NCBI GenBank assembly: GCA_018883185.1
Contig: VEQP01000001.1
Location: 62,001 to 126,000, forward strand
Length of the DNA: 64,000 nt
From: Nevskiaceae bacterium
GTDB taxonomy: Bacteria > Pseudomonadota > Gammaproteobacteria > Steroidobacterales > Steroidobacteraceae
Direction: 5' to 3'
This document shows positions 23,738-33,574 of this stretch, one piece after another. The stretch's first letter is position 1, and each line of letters opens with the position of its first letter. Made by a program: the position numbers and the translations under genes. A model generated the notes under the pieces. It ran no database searches, was not told the DNA's origin, and worked only from the letters and a program-made list of their open reading frames with translations.

Positions 23738-25231
23738 ATGATGATGCGAACGATCTGTACGACTCTGTTTCTCTGTGCCTCCCTCTGGCTTGTGACCCCA
23801 ACCGCGTCGGCTGCGGGTGGCGCCCAACTCGCCAAGCCCTTCGCAGCATGCCGGCTGACCGACCCGATGCGGCTGAGTTCGATCGAGGCCGAGTGCGCTG
23901 AGATCAGCATCCCCGAGAGCGCCAAACCCGGCAGTCGGCGGATCATGCTCTCCGTCGCTCGTGTGCCCGCCATCAACCAGCGCAAACAAAGCGATCCCAT
24001 CGTTTTGCTGGCGGGAGGCCCGGGGCAGGGCGCACAGTTGGCCTACACCACGCAGTCGTTTGCCTTCGCACGCGCTGGCAGACAGCGAGATATCCTCTTG
24101 CTCGACCAGCGCGGCACCGGCCGCTCCAATCCGCTGATCTGTGATGCCGAGAACGGTGCGGATCGCAGTGGGTCGATGTCCGACAGTGCGGCGTTCCTCC
24201 GACTCGGTGAGGATTGTTTCAAGCGCCTCTCAGCCCGGCACGATCTCGGCGAGTACACCACGAGTCGCGCAGTCGCTGATCTTGAGGCGGTCAGGGCCTT
24301 GCTCGGCTACGACTCACTCAATCTTTACGCCGGGTCTTACGGTACTCGTGTGGCGCAGCACTATGCGAGGCGATACCCCTCGCGGGTACGAAGCATGGTG
24401 CTCGATGGTGTCGTGGCCTCGCCCACGGTGCTCGGACCTACCATGGCCACCGACGCACAGCGGGCTCTCGATGGGATCTGGCAGCGGTGCGCTGCGGATG
24501 CTGCGTGTCGCACGGCGTTTGGTGATATGGCGGCCAAGACGCGCGAGCTGCGAACACGACTACAGCGCAGCCCGCAAAACGTTCAGGTCGCTCACCCGCG
24601 CACTGCCGTGATGGCCTCGGTCGAATTCGGTGTCGAGCAGTTAGCCATCGTGCTTCGATTTGGAAGTTATGAGGCGCACTTTGCGGCCATGCTACCTCTC
24701 GTCGTCAGTGAGGCGGCACGCGGCGACTACCGCCCAATCGCGACGCTGTTTTTGCTGACCAGCGAAAACGTGCAGGAGATGTTGGCGCTGGGGATGCACA
24801 ACAGCGTGGTGTGCAGCGAGGACGTGCCGCGTTTTGCCAACGTCTCGGTGGACCGTGCGGCGCTGACGTCCACATACCTCGGTACGGGTTTCGTCGATGC
24901 ACTGCCGCTGCTCTGCAAGAGCTGGCCGCGGGGACCCGTTGATGCTGATCTGTTCGCGCCGCTCGTCAGCACCGTTCCGACCTTGTTGCTCTCGGGCACG
25001 CTCGACCCCGTTACCCCGCCTGCCGATGCCGACCGCGCTGCCCGAACGCTGCGCAATGCGCGGCATGTCGCTCTGGCGGGCTCGGGGCACGGGCAATTAG
25101 CCGTCCCTTGCATGGACCGCGTCATTGCAGATTTCTTTGCAACACCTGATGTGAAGGCGCTCGATGTGAGTTGCCTTGACCGGCGTATGCAACCTCCGTT
25201 CTGGGTTTCGATCGCGGGGCCGGCACCATGA
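23738..25231 (+). CDS. Exported alpha/beta hydrolase, S33 peptidase (tripeptidyl aminopeptidase-like)
   Basis: From the ATG at 23738 the protein has 497 residues and a signal peptide (TTLFLCASLWLVTPTASA). The S33 pattern is clear: LLAGGPGQGAQLAY, LLDQRGTGRSNPL, nucleophile elbow YAGSYGTRVAQHYA, acid residue in LSGTLDPVTPPAD, and final SGSGHGQ. A C-terminal TAP-like domain follows. Such enzymes cleave N-terminal residues or tripeptides. Its ATGA overlap with an ABC ATPase gene couples it to an exporter, suggesting that the pair handles a peptide-like compound. Three ATG codons occur in a row at the start; the first is chosen. Confidence 0.85.
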   Translation: MMMRTICTTLFLCASLWLVTPTASAAGGAQLAKPFAACRLTDPMRLSSIEAECAEISIPESAKPGSRRIMLSVARVPAINQRKQSDPIVLLAGGPGQGAQLAYTTQSFAFARAGRQRDILLLDQRGTGRSNPLICDAENGADRSGSMSDSAAFLRLGEDCFKRLSARHDLGEYTTSRAVADLEAVRALLGYDSLNLYAGSYGTRVAQHYARRYPSRVRSMVLDGVVASPTVLGPTMATDAQRALDGIWQRCAADAACRTAFGDMAAKTRELRTRLQRSPQNVQVAHPRTAVMASVEFGVEQLAIVLRFGSYEAHFAAMLPLVVSEAARGDYRPIATLFLLTSENVQEMLALGMHNSVVCSEDVPRFANVSVDRAALTSTYLGTGFVDALPLLCKSWPRGPVDADLFAPLVSTVPTLLLSGTLDPVTPPADADRAARTLRNARHVALAGSGHGQLAVPCMDRVIADFFATPDVKALDVSCLDRRMQPPFWVSIAGPAP

Positions 25232-25959
25232 TTACCGTCAATGCCCTCAGCAAACGCTTCGGCAAGGTGGAGGCTGTACGCGGGGTCAGTTTCACGGCGC
25301 CCGATGGCCGCATCACCGGTTTGCTCGGGCCAAACGGCGCCGGCAAGTCTACGACCTTGCGGATGCTCGCTACCTTGCTCCGCCCCGATGCCGGCGAGGC
25401 CGTGGTGGATGGGCAATCCATCGTCGCCTCGCCGATTGAGGTGCGGCGGCGAATTGGCGTGCTCTCGCATGCAAGCGGTCTCTATCCGCAGCTGACAGCA
25501 CGCGAAAACATTCTCTACTTTGCAGAGTTGCATGGCATCGGGCGTCAGCAGGCCCGCAGTCGCGTGGCAGAGCTCGCGGCGCTACTTGAAATCGACGAGT
25601 TCCTCGATCGCAAGACCAAGGGCTTCTCACAGGGGCAACGTCTGAAAACGGCTCTCGCGCGCTCGCTCGTCCATAGTCCGCGCAATTTGATTCTCGACGA
25701 ACCCACCAACGGGCTCGACGTGATGGCGGTACGTAACCTTCGTGCCCTGCTTACCCGCTTGCGCGAGCAGGGACACTGCATTCTGTTTTCAAGCCACGTC
25801 ATGCAGGAAGTGGCACTGCTCTGCGACGAGGTGGTCGTGATTGCACAGGGGCGGGTGGCTGCGGCGGGAACCATTGAGGCGCTGCGCTCGCAAGCGGGTG
25901 AGCCCACGCTCGAAGACGCGTTCGTCAAATTGATTGGCACGGCAGAGGGGTTGAACTGA
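25228..25959 (+). CDS. ABC exporter ATP-binding subunit, NatA-like
   Basis: The 243-residue ATPase has Walker A GPNGAGKSTTLRML (about 34-47), signature FSQGQRLKTALARSL (about 131-145), Walker B LILDEPTNGLDVMAV and a switch His in SSHVMQEV. It is of the DRA/NatA type that partners two-domain ABC-2 permeases in export. The first gene of the operon overlaps it by four bases and the permease by one. It likely energises efflux of a drug, peptide or sodium-linked substrate. Confidence 0.93.
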   Translation: MITVNALSKRFGKVEAVRGVSFTAPDGRITGLLGPNGAGKSTTLRMLATLLRPDAGEAVVDGQSIVASPIEVRRRIGVLSHASGLYPQLTARENILYFAELHGIGRQQARSRVAELAALLEIDEFLDRKTKGFSQGQRLKTALARSLVHSPRNLILDEPTNGLDVMAVRNLRALLTRLREQGHCILFSSHVMQEVALLCDEVVVIAQGRVAAAGTIEALRSQAGEPTLEDAFVKLIGTAEGLN

Positions 25960-27140
25960 TGCGCGGCATATTCACGGTGTTCCGCAAGGAGTTCATCGAA
26001 AACCTGCGGGATCGACGCATCCTGCTCTCGGCGCTGGTGTTTGGGCCCGTGCTCGGGCCCCTGATGCTTGCCGGGCTGTTGCAGCTATCCGTCTCGCGTG
26101 GCGAGGCGACATTCGAGAAGCCGATGACCTTGCCGGTGATCGGAGCGGAATACGCACCGAATCTCATCGCGACGCTCGAGTCGCAGGACATCAAGGTCGA
26201 GCCGCGCAAGTTCAACGAGCAGCAGATCCGCGAGGCGATTGCCGCACGCGAGATCACTCTGGCACTGCGTATCCCTGCGGACTTCGCCGAGCGCTGGGCG
26301 CGCTCCGAGCCTGCCGCGGTCGAAATCTTTGCAGACAGCTCCGATCAGTTCGGGGGCGATGCGAGTGCCGAGCGGGTGTCGCGCGCCGTTCGCGGCTACA
26401 GTCGGCAGATTTCCCAGACACGGCTGCTGCTACGCGGGGTTGATCCGGTCAGCACCATGCCGGTGGTGATCCACGACATCGACGTATCGACGCCAGCGAG
26501 CCGAGCGAGCTTTGCGCTGGGCATGCTCAGTTATCTCGCGATCTTCGCGATGCTGTTCGGCGGCATGTATCTGGCCATCGACGCCACAGCCGGCGAGCGG
26601 GAACGTGGTTCGCTCGAGGCGCTACTGACGGCGCCGATGCCGCGACCGCATCTCATCTACGGCAAGATCGCCGCGACGATGGCCTATATGCTGATTTCCA
26701 TGGCACTGACGCTGACGGCCTGCGCGATCGCCTTGAACTACGTGCGCCTCGAGGAGTTCGGCATGAGCTTATCAATGGGGCCGCTGACGACACTCAAGCT
26801 CTTTGCCGTATCGGCGCCGCTTGCCGTACTGGGCGCAGGCTTGTTGACGGTCGTCGCTTCGTTCACCCGCAGCTTCCGCGAGGCGCAGAGCTACCTGACC
26901 TTCGCCATCAGCCTGCCGACGCTGCCACTGGTGTTCATTGGGCTGCTGCGCGTGGAGCCGTCGCCGCTCATCATGTCGACGCCGTCGCTCAGCCAGCACT
27001 TCTTGATGATGAAGATCCTGCGCGGGGAGACGCTGGCGATGCCCGATCTGCTGTACTCGGCCGGTGCCAGCCTCCTCATCGGCGCCGCCTTGTGCTGGTT
27101 CGCCGGACGTCTGTACGAGCGGGAGGCGATCCTCGGTTGA
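25959..27140 (+). CDS. ABC-2 type permease, NatB-like
   Basis: The 393-residue membrane protein starts with the NatB-type FRKEFIENLRDRRILLSALVFGP helix, has a large extracytoplasmic domain (about 50-175) and then five to six helices in the ABC-2 permease order (LGMLSYLAIFAMLFGGMYLA; ERERGSLEALLTAPMPR; MAYMLISMALTLTACAIA). It is the membrane half of the exporter with the upstream ATPase. The SLEALLTAP coupling motif is typical of the family. Substrate unknown. Confidence 0.9.
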   Translation: MRGIFTVFRKEFIENLRDRRILLSALVFGPVLGPLMLAGLLQLSVSRGEATFEKPMTLPVIGAEYAPNLIATLESQDIKVEPRKFNEQQIREAIAAREITLALRIPADFAERWARSEPAAVEIFADSSDQFGGDASAERVSRAVRGYSRQISQTRLLLRGVDPVSTMPVVIHDIDVSTPASRASFALGMLSYLAIFAMLFGGMYLAIDATAGERERGSLEALLTAPMPRPHLIYGKIAATMAYMLISMALTLTACAIALNYVRLEEFGMSLSMGPLTTLKLFAVSAPLAVLGAGLLTVVASFTRSFREAQSYLTFAISLPTLPLVFIGLLRVEPSPLIMSTPSLSQHFLMMKILRGETLAMPDLLYSAGASLLIGAALCWFAGRLYEREAILG

Positions 27141-27210
27141 GGACACTTGCCGGGGCGATGGGCGCCATCAGGCCATCTCGGGGCGAGCTAGTAGTATTTA
27201 TAAGCCTGTA

Positions 27211-27240
27211 TTGACAAGGTAACAGTACTGTTCATAGACT
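27211..27240 (+). promoter_or_regulatory. padR promoter with internal palindrome, candidate operator
   Basis: TTGACA (27211-27216) is followed by CATAGA (27233-27238, spacing 16) or TAGACT (27235-27240, spacing 18) as the -10. Between them AACAGTACTGTT (27221-27232) is a perfect 12-bp palindrome, well placed for a repressor to block polymerase. The -10 ends six to eight bases before the padR ATG and no Shine-Dalgarno is present. Confidence 0.7.
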
Positions 27241-27246
27241 AACACT

Positions 27247-27633
27247 ATGAACGAAACGCATACCCGGAAATTCCAGAAAGACCTCAATTCTGGTCTCGTA
27301 GCCCTAGTCCTCATGGCGGTGTTAGCCGCCACCGACGAGGACGCCTACGGGTACGACATCGCCAAGCGCCTGCTGCCTCCGGGTGGCGGGGAGCCGCTGT
27401 TCAAGGAAGGCACCATCTACCCGGTGCTGCGATCACTGGCTGCGGAGGGCTGGCTCGCGAGCCGCATCGTCCCCTCCTACTCCGGGCCCCCACGGCGTTA
27501 CTACCGAATCACCCCGGAGGGTAGGGCGGTGCTGGCCGAGTGGAAGGCCACTTGGGCTCATACCCGCGACTTCGTCGACCACTTCATCAACGCCGCCCCC
27601 TCGGCGAGCGAACCCACAGGATCTGCGTCATGA
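27247..27633 (+). CDS. PadR-family transcriptional regulator
   Basis: The 128-residue protein has the PadR winged helix: LVALVLMAVLAATDEDAYGYDIAKRL, FKEGTIYPVLRSLAAEGWLAS and PPRRYYRITPEGRAVLAEW. This is the short subfamily-1 type with one C-terminal dimerisation helix. PadR proteins of this size usually repress a linked membrane-protein or exporter gene and respond to a small molecule. The gene overlaps the next one by four bases (ATGA). The palindrome in its promoter suggests self-repression, and the upstream ABC operon is a likely second target. Confidence 0.92.
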   Translation: MNETHTRKFQKDLNSGLVALVLMAVLAATDEDAYGYDIAKRLLPPGGGEPLFKEGTIYPVLRSLAAEGWLASRIVPSYSGPPRRYYRITPEGRAVLAEWKATWAHTRDFVDHFINAAPSASEPTGSAS

Positions 27634-28583
27634 CTGCCAACACCTACCCCACGATCAACGACTACCTGACCGCGCTTCGCCATGCGCTTCAGGGCGCCGA
27701 CCCCGCGTTGATTCAAGACGCGCTTTACGACGCCGAGCAGCATCTACGAGCCGAACTCGCCGCGCGGCCTCAACTTGCCGAGGCCGCTGCGATTGTCGAG
27801 ATCGTCAATTCCTATGGTGCGCCGGACGAAGTCGCCGCGGCCTACCTCGAGACCGAGTCGCGGGTGCAAGCGGCCATGGCAACGCCGCGGTCCGTAGCCG
27901 CGAAAGCGCAGAGTGCTGGCGGTGCTGCGGCGGATGTGGGCGTGCTGCGTCGCTTCTTCGGGGTGTACGGCGACGTGCGCAGCTGGACTGCGCTGTTCTA
28001 TTGCTTGCTCGCCTTGTTCACCGGCATTTTCTATTTCTCGTTCGTCACCATTGGCCTAACACTCTCGCTCGGTCTATCCATCCTCATCATCGGCGTGCCT
28101 TTTTTCGTAGCGTTTATCGGTTCGGCGCGGCTGCTTGCCCTGGTCGAGGGGCGCATCGTCGAGGCTATGACCGGTGAGCGCATGCCGCGACGCCCCGTCG
28201 CCCCGCCGAGCGAGCCATCGTTTTTGCAACGCGTCGGCATGATGCTTAAGGACTGGCGGACGTGGTCGACGCTCGCCTACGAAGCGCTGATGTTGCCGCT
28301 CGGGGTTGTTTACTTCAGCGTGACGATCACTGGGCTCGCCCTCGGTTTCGGTCTACTGGGCGCTGCGCTCGCCGGTGGCCTGCAATGGTTGGGCCTCAAC
28401 ATCCCTGGCGACATGCAAGTCGAGCTCGGCGGACTGCTCTCGGGGGAGGCCGCCAATCATCCGCTCATGCTGCTGCTCTATGGCGTGTCTGGCCTCATCG
28501 GGGTGACTTTGACGATGCACATGGTGCGCGGCATCGGGCGACTGCATGGCATGCTGGCCAAGCGCATGCTCGTCCGGGCGTGA
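27630..28583 (+). CDS. DUF1700-like (HAAS domain) membrane protein
   Basis: From the ATG at 27630 the protein has 317 residues. The first 90 residues form a helical HAAS/DUF1700-type domain (TINDYLTALRHALQGADPALIQDALYDAEQHL, in a pattern common to PadR-linked proteins). The rest has about six membrane helices with a sensor-like repeated pattern (FYCLLALFTGIFYFSFVTIGL; YEALMLPLGVVYFSVTITGLALGF). The repeated IFYFSFVTIGL and VVYFSVTITGL segments point to an internal duplication. PadR-DUF1700 pairs form a known regulator-antiregulator unit at the membrane. It may sequester PadR or sense the compound exported by the neighbouring ABC system. Confidence 0.8.
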   Translation: MTANTYPTINDYLTALRHALQGADPALIQDALYDAEQHLRAELAARPQLAEAAAIVEIVNSYGAPDEVAAAYLETESRVQAAMATPRSVAAKAQSAGGAAADVGVLRRFFGVYGDVRSWTALFYCLLALFTGIFYFSFVTIGLTLSLGLSILIIGVPFFVAFIGSARLLALVEGRIVEAMTGERMPRRPVAPPSEPSFLQRVGMMLKDWRTWSTLAYEALMLPLGVVYFSVTITGLALGFGLLGAALAGGLQWLGLNIPGDMQVELGGLLSGEAANHPLMLLLYGVSGLIGVTLTMHMVRGIGRLHGMLAKRMLVRA

Positions 28584-28588
28584 TACGA

Positions 28589-29094
28589 CTACAGCGACCT
28601 CGCGAATACTTTGTCGCGCTGACGATCAGTGCCCAGAACAAACGTCTGAGCGCCTACTTCGGCAAATCCCCGCTTGCGATAGAACGCGATCGCACGTGGG
28701 TTCTGTTCCCACACACCTAACCAGGCCGTTTTGGCACCGCGCTCGCGCAGCGCGGCCAAAGCCGTATCCATCAGTGTCGTCGCAACGCCCGCACCGTGAA
28801 ACTCGCTGCGCAGGTAGAAGCGAAGAATCTCGCCGGGGGCCTCGGCGCTCACGCAGGTCGGTGCTGCACCCCATCTCAACTGGGTGAATCCCGCGAGTTC
28901 ATGGTTTACTTCGGCTAGTAACGTCAATCGGTCGTTGGCGGCGATTTCGGCTGCTTGGATAGTTTCGCCGTAACTTTGCAAACAGTGCATCGCCATGTCG
29001 GCTGCGGTATTCATCGTGCCGAAGGCTTCGCGAAAGGTGTATTCCGCAAGCTCCGCCAACGCTTGGGCGTCGCTCCGCTGGGCAGGGCGGATGC

Positions 29095-29101
<7 letters not shown>
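28589..29101 (-). CDS. GNAT-family N-acetyltransferase
   Basis: The 170-residue protein has the GNAT fold: IRPAQRSDAQALAELAEYTF at the start, LRFYLRSEFHGAGVATTLMDTAL as motif A binding acetyl-CoA (usual Q/RxxGxG/A form, here HGAGVA), and WLGVWEQNPRAIAFYRKRGF as motif B. This resembles the group near PaiA and spermidine or protein acetyltransferases. It overlaps the cysteine synthase gene by seven bases (shared ATGGTAA), so it is translationally coupled to it. The acceptor is unknown. Confidence 0.88.
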
Positions 29102-30090
<989 letters not shown>

Positions 30091-30102
30091 TCAGAAAATC
30101 AC

Positions 30103-30468
30103 TCACGGCTCTCTCGGCTCTGGTCTACGCCATAGCCACGTCGCGATAGCGACGAGCAGTACGCCCACGCCCGCCGTCCAAGGCGATATTCCTTGCCACA
30201 CGACGACGATGACCCAGCCCACGGCCATACCCAGTGCTGCCAGGTGCTTGCCACGTCGACTCACGCGGCGACCGTCCTCCCAGTCACGTAGTGCGCGACC
30301 GAATCGAGGATGTGCGAGGAGTTTGGCGCGCCACTCGGGCGAACCCTTGCTGAGCGCCCACGCACCCACGAGCAGAAATACCGTGGTCGGCATCAATGGG
30401 ATAAAGGCGTTGATCATGCCGATGCCGACACTTGTGAAGCCGAGAATTCGCCAGAAAAAGAGCGGCAT
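30103..30468 (-). CDS. DUF454 (YbaN-like) inner-membrane protein
   Basis: The product is 121 residues from an ATG at 30468; a start 36 bases upstream is possible but adds no domain. It matches YbaN/DUF454: FWRILGFTSVGIGMINAFIPLMPTTVFLLVGAWALSKGSPEWRAKLLAHPRFG in order, with the conserved PLMPTT and AHPRFG segments, then two C-terminal helices. Three to four membrane helices are predicted. The family is found in haem and iron contexts but has no assigned activity. It lies 12 bases after the cysteine synthase start, on the same strand and ahead of it, so it may open that operon. Confidence 0.88.
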   Translation of the reverse strand: MPLFFWRILGFTSVGIGMINAFIPLMPTTVFLLVGAWALSKGSPEWRAKLLAHPRFGRALRDWEDGRRVSRRGKHLAALGMAVGWVIVVVWQGISPWTAGVGVLLVAIATWLWRRPEPREP

Positions 30469-30541
30469 GGCGGCCGCAGCATACCCGAAATGGGTGTCAC
30501 CCATCCGGCAATGACAGCCGCCGCTTCGCTATCATGGGGCG

Positions 30542-31321
30542 ATGAGCGCCGGTTCTCTTCGAATACATTCCCTGCACGTCTATCCGCTGAAGTCCTCTCG
30601 TGTGGTCGACCTCACCGAAGTGCGGGTAGGTCCACGTGGTCTCGAGCACGATCGGCAGTGGCTGATCGTCACAACGGCTGGTCGCTTCGTCTCGCAGCGC
30701 AGCCACCCGACGCTGGCCCTGCTCGTGGCACACGCCGATGAGAGCGGTGTCTCGCTCGCACATCCTCGGGCGGGTTCGATTCGACTCGATGCGCCGGGCG
30801 TGATGGGCGCCTCGCCCGATTCCGCTCGACGTGTCACGGTGTGGAAGCGCGAAATCGAAGCGATCGATGCTGGTGACGCCGCCGCCGAGTTCGCCACCAC
30901 TTTGATCGGTGAATCTGCGCGCATCGTCGCCGGCGTTTCTGATCATTTCGCGGATGGGTACCCCCTCTTAGTCTGTACGCTGGCTTCGCTTGAGGATCTG
31001 AACCGTCGTCTCCCCGAGCCCTTGCCTATGAGTCGCTTCCGGCCGAACCTTGTTATCGAAGGTGCGGACCCATGGCAGGAAGACCGAATCCGGCAGCTTC
31101 GTGTGGGTGATTTACGCTTGAAGCTCGTCAAAGCTTGCACACGCTGTGTGATGACCAGTATCGATCAGCTCACCGGCAGAAAGGGATTGAGTCCGCTACC
31201 GGTGCTACGCGAGTTCCGCTTCGACGATAACGTCGGTGGCGTGACCTTCGGGTGGAATGCGCGCCTCGAGGGCGGCGTCGGCGGCAGACTTCGGGTTGGG
31301 GATTTTGTTGAAGCCATCTAG
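30542..31321 (+). CDS. MOSC-domain protein, YcbX-like
   Basis: The 259-residue protein has an MOSC N-terminal beta-barrel (HSLHVYPLKSSRVVDLTEV, GPRGLEHDRQWLIV, residues 7-45) and a C-terminal MOSC domain with ACTRCVMTSIDQLTG. Its Cys is the expected ligand of the molybdenum cofactor. No C-terminal 2Fe-2S domain is present, unlike E. coli YcbX. MOSC proteins of this kind reduce N-hydroxylated compounds with electrons from a partner. It precedes two aromatic-degradation type genes by 31 bases and may be cotranscribed with them. A role in detoxifying N-hydroxylated substrates is the best guess. Confidence 0.88.
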   Translation: MSAGSLRIHSLHVYPLKSSRVVDLTEVRVGPRGLEHDRQWLIVTTAGRFVSQRSHPTLALLVAHADESGVSLAHPRAGSIRLDAPGVMGASPDSARRVTVWKREIEAIDAGDAAAEFATTLIGESARIVAGVSDHFADGYPLLVCTLASLEDLNRRLPEPLPMSRFRPNLVIEGADPWQEDRIRQLRVGDLRLKLVKACTRCVMTSIDQLTGRKGLSPLPVLREFRFDDNVGGVTFGWNARLEGGVGGRLRVGDFVEAI

Positions 31322-31352
31322 CGCCCTACTCACGAATAACATCGGATCATCT

Positions 31353-32054
31353 ATGAACTACGTCATCACCCCGCCAGTCCAAATTTCGCTGCCGGTGCAG
31401 GGCACTGAAGCGCGTTTCCCTGTGCGCCGCGTGTATTGCGTCGGGCGTAACTACGAAGCGCATGCACGCGAGATGGGCACGGACCCAACGCGGGAGTTAC
31501 CGTTCCTGTTCCAGAAGCCGACCGATGCGGTTGTCAGTGGTATGACGTCGATCCCGTATCCACCGCAGACCCGCAACCTGCATCACGAGATCGAACTCGT
31601 GGTGGCGATCGGCAAACGGGGCGTGAATGTGTCGCCCGTCGAGGCGACTACGCTCGTGTTCGGTTATGGGGTTGGCCTTGATCTGACGCGGCGCGATCTA
31701 CAGCAGGCAGCCAAAGATGCCGGCAAGCCCTGGGAGTGGGGCAAGGCGTTTGACAACTCCGCTCCGTGTTCCGCCCTCGTACCTGCGGCGACGATCGGCC
31801 ATCCTGACTCGGGCCGCATCTGGTTGTCGGTAAACGGCGTCATCAAGCAGGAAGCGGATATTTCGGAACTGATCTGGTCGGTTCCCGAGGTGATTGCTTT
31901 CATCTCAGCGTCTATGATCCTGCAGCCCGGCGATCTCATTTTCACCGGCACGCCCGCAGGTGTAGGGCCTCTTGTGCCTGCCGATCGGGTGCAGGGTGGT
32001 ATCAACGGTATCGGAACCCTTGAGGTCATCATCAGTGACAGCGCTCATCATTGA
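31353..32054 (+). CDS. Fumarylacetoacetate-hydrolase family, fumarylpyruvate-hydrolase-like
   Basis: The start at 31353 is supported by the N-terminal pattern of short FAH proteins. The 233-residue product contains RVYCVGRNYEAHAREMG (about 24-40), PFLFQKPTDAVV, LHHEIELVVAIGKRG with the metal-binding E-x-E pair, GYGVGLDLTRRDLQ, and FTGTPAGVGPL. This is the form of fumarylpyruvate hydrolase (NagK type) of the gentisate route or of acylpyruvase. It cleaves 3-fumarylpyruvate to fumarate and pyruvate. The next gene is a zeta-class GST, the usual maleylpyruvate isomerase partner. No gentisate dioxygenase is nearby, so the pathway entry is missing here. Confidence 0.85.
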   Translation: MNYVITPPVQISLPVQGTEARFPVRRVYCVGRNYEAHAREMGTDPTRELPFLFQKPTDAVVSGMTSIPYPPQTRNLHHEIELVVAIGKRGVNVSPVEATTLVFGYGVGLDLTRRDLQQAAKDAGKPWEWGKAFDNSAPCSALVPAATIGHPDSGRIWLSVNGVIKQEADISELIWSVPEVIAFISASMILQPGDLIFTGTPAGVGPLVPADRVQGGINGIGTLEVIISDSAHH

Positions 32055-32067
32055 TCCAAACACGCCG

Positions 32068-32712
32068 ATGCGTTTACACGGCTATTGGCGCAGTTCCGCC
32101 GCGTATCGAGTTCGCATTGCGGTTCGACTCAAGGGGCTCGCGCTTGAAGAAAGCTTTCATGCGTTGCCGAAGGCAGAGCATCGACAAGATGCGTTCCTCG
32201 CACTCAATCCGCAGGGCTTGGTGCCTGCCTTGCAGACCGCGCAGGGCGTGATCACGCAGTCCATGGCGATCATCGAATATTTGGATGAGGTGTTTACGGA
32301 GCCTCGCATGCTGCCTGCGGATCCTTACGCCCGAGCCGTGGTACGCGGCATGGCCGGCATCGTTTGTGCCGACGTTCATCCCCTCAACAACCTCCGCGTA
32401 CTCAATTATTTGCGCGCCGAACTCGGCGCCGATGAACCGCGGGTCAACCGCTGGATCAATCATTGGATCAGCGAGGGCTTTCAAGGCCTCGAGGCACTGG
32501 CGAAACGTCATTCGTCAGCGCAGCGCTTCTGTTTCGGTGACAGTGCGACGCTCGCGGACGTGTGTCTCGTACCGCAGATGTTCAACGCACGGCGCTTCAA
32601 TTGCCCCCTCGATGCGTATCCGACGTTGGTCGCGATCGATAAGCATTGCCGCAGTCTCGATGCGTTTCGTCTTGCGGCACCCGACCTGCAGCCAGACGCG
32701 GTGCTGCAATAA
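32068..32712 (+). CDS. Zeta-class glutathione transferase, maleylacetoacetate/maleylpyruvate isomerase-like
   Basis: The ATG at 32068 gives a 214-residue protein beginning MRLHGYWRSSAAYRVRIAVRL, the zeta-class signature with the SSxxxR active site. LNPQGLVPAL and SMAIIEYLDE, with the usual glutathione contacts, follow. The C-terminal helical domain has GDSATLADVCLVPQ and Pro/Tyr positions typical of isomerases. It would isomerise maleylpyruvate or maleylacetoacetate with glutathione. It starts 13 bases after the FAH gene, so the two enzymes act in sequence. A Val start 33 bases upstream cannot be excluded. Confidence 0.88.
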   Translation: MRLHGYWRSSAAYRVRIAVRLKGLALEESFHALPKAEHRQDAFLALNPQGLVPALQTAQGVITQSMAIIEYLDEVFTEPRMLPADPYARAVVRGMAGIVCADVHPLNNLRVLNYLRAELGADEPRVNRWINHWISEGFQGLEALAKRHSSAQRFCFGDSATLADVCLVPQMFNARRFNCPLDAYPTLVAIDKHCRSLDAFRLAAPDLQPDAVLQ

Positions 32713-32729
32713 CCATCACGCAATCGTTT

Positions 32730-33551
32730 TCAAGGCTCCGCGCCGAGAAACTCCTCGATCAGACTCGCCAATCGCTCGGGTGCAGCTTCCCACATGCCGT
32801 GGGCAAGCTCGGCGAGCTCGATAGTGCGAGCGTCTTGTCGTAGCGCGATTGCGCGGCCCGTCGCCTCCCACAAGTCGTCCTTGGGACGCATGATCATCAA
32901 CGGTTGTTTTATCTGGCTCAGCGCGGCGGTCATCTCGTAGTTGACGATGGCTCTTGCGCCACGCTCGCGAGCGCCCGGACGCATTTTCTCGGCGTAGGTC
33001 CGCAGCACGCTGTCGCGCGACTGCGTGGGTCCACGCCAGTGCCACGAGCGGCGCCATTCTTCCCGTGCCCAGTCGCCGTGCTCGTCGAACGGTATGGGTG
33101 TTTGCGCGCCGAATGAGGCGCGTTCGTCCGCGCTAAACACGGGCACTGCGGCCAGTATGACTCGGCGGATCTGCAACGATGAATCGAGAGCGAGTTGCGT
33201 AGCGACGGCCGCGCCCGTGTGATACCCGAGCACATCGATGCCGACCTTACCGTAACCGAGAGCTGTGATCGCATCGATGATGGCGAGTGCGTAGTGCTCG
33301 ATGTTTTGCGGATCAGGCGCGGGGTCGGACATGCCGAAACCAGGCAGATCCAGCGCGTAGACATCGCGATCCACCGCGAGTAACGGCATGACCGGCTCGA
33401 ATATTTGCCCTGAATTCGGCACATGATGAAGGCAAAACAACGGCGGTCTTCCGGCCGCGGTCGCCGGAGATACCCGGAAGTGGAGTTGCCCGAAGCGGCA
33501 CGGCGCATAGCCTCGAGACACGCTCGGTCTGTCCCGTCGGTCAACAGCCAC
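32730..33551 (-). CDS. Alpha/beta hydrolase with His at the nucleophile position
   Basis: The GTG at 33551 starts a 273-residue alpha/beta hydrolase. The oxyanion loop region is FCLHHVPNSG, the cap and second strand read YALDLPGFGMSDP, and the elbow, normally GxSxG, reads GYHTGAAVA, with a His where Ser is expected. The acid strand is MIMRPKDDLW and the final His is in LAHGMWE. The same replacement occurs in the hydrolase at 38202-39014. Such a protein may use another nucleophile or be a lyase-like or cofactor-free oxygenase type. The substrate is unknown. The convergent GST gene ends 17 bases away. Aromatic context is suggestive only. Confidence 0.8.
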   Translation of the reverse strand: MAVDRRDRPSVSRGYAPCRFGQLHFRVSPATAAGRPPLFCLHHVPNSGQIFEPVMPLLAVDRDVYALDLPGFGMSDPAPDPQNIEHYALAIIDAITALGYGKVGIDVLGYHTGAAVATQLALDSSLQIRRVILAAVPVFSADERASFGAQTPIPFDEHGDWAREEWRRSWHWRGPTQSRDSVLRTYAEKMRPGARERGARAIVNYEMTAALSQIKQPLMIMRPKDDLWEATGRAIALRQDARTIELAELAHGMWEAAPERLASLIEEFLGAEP

Positions 33552-33574
33552 GGGCAGCTGAGCGCGGCAGGTAC

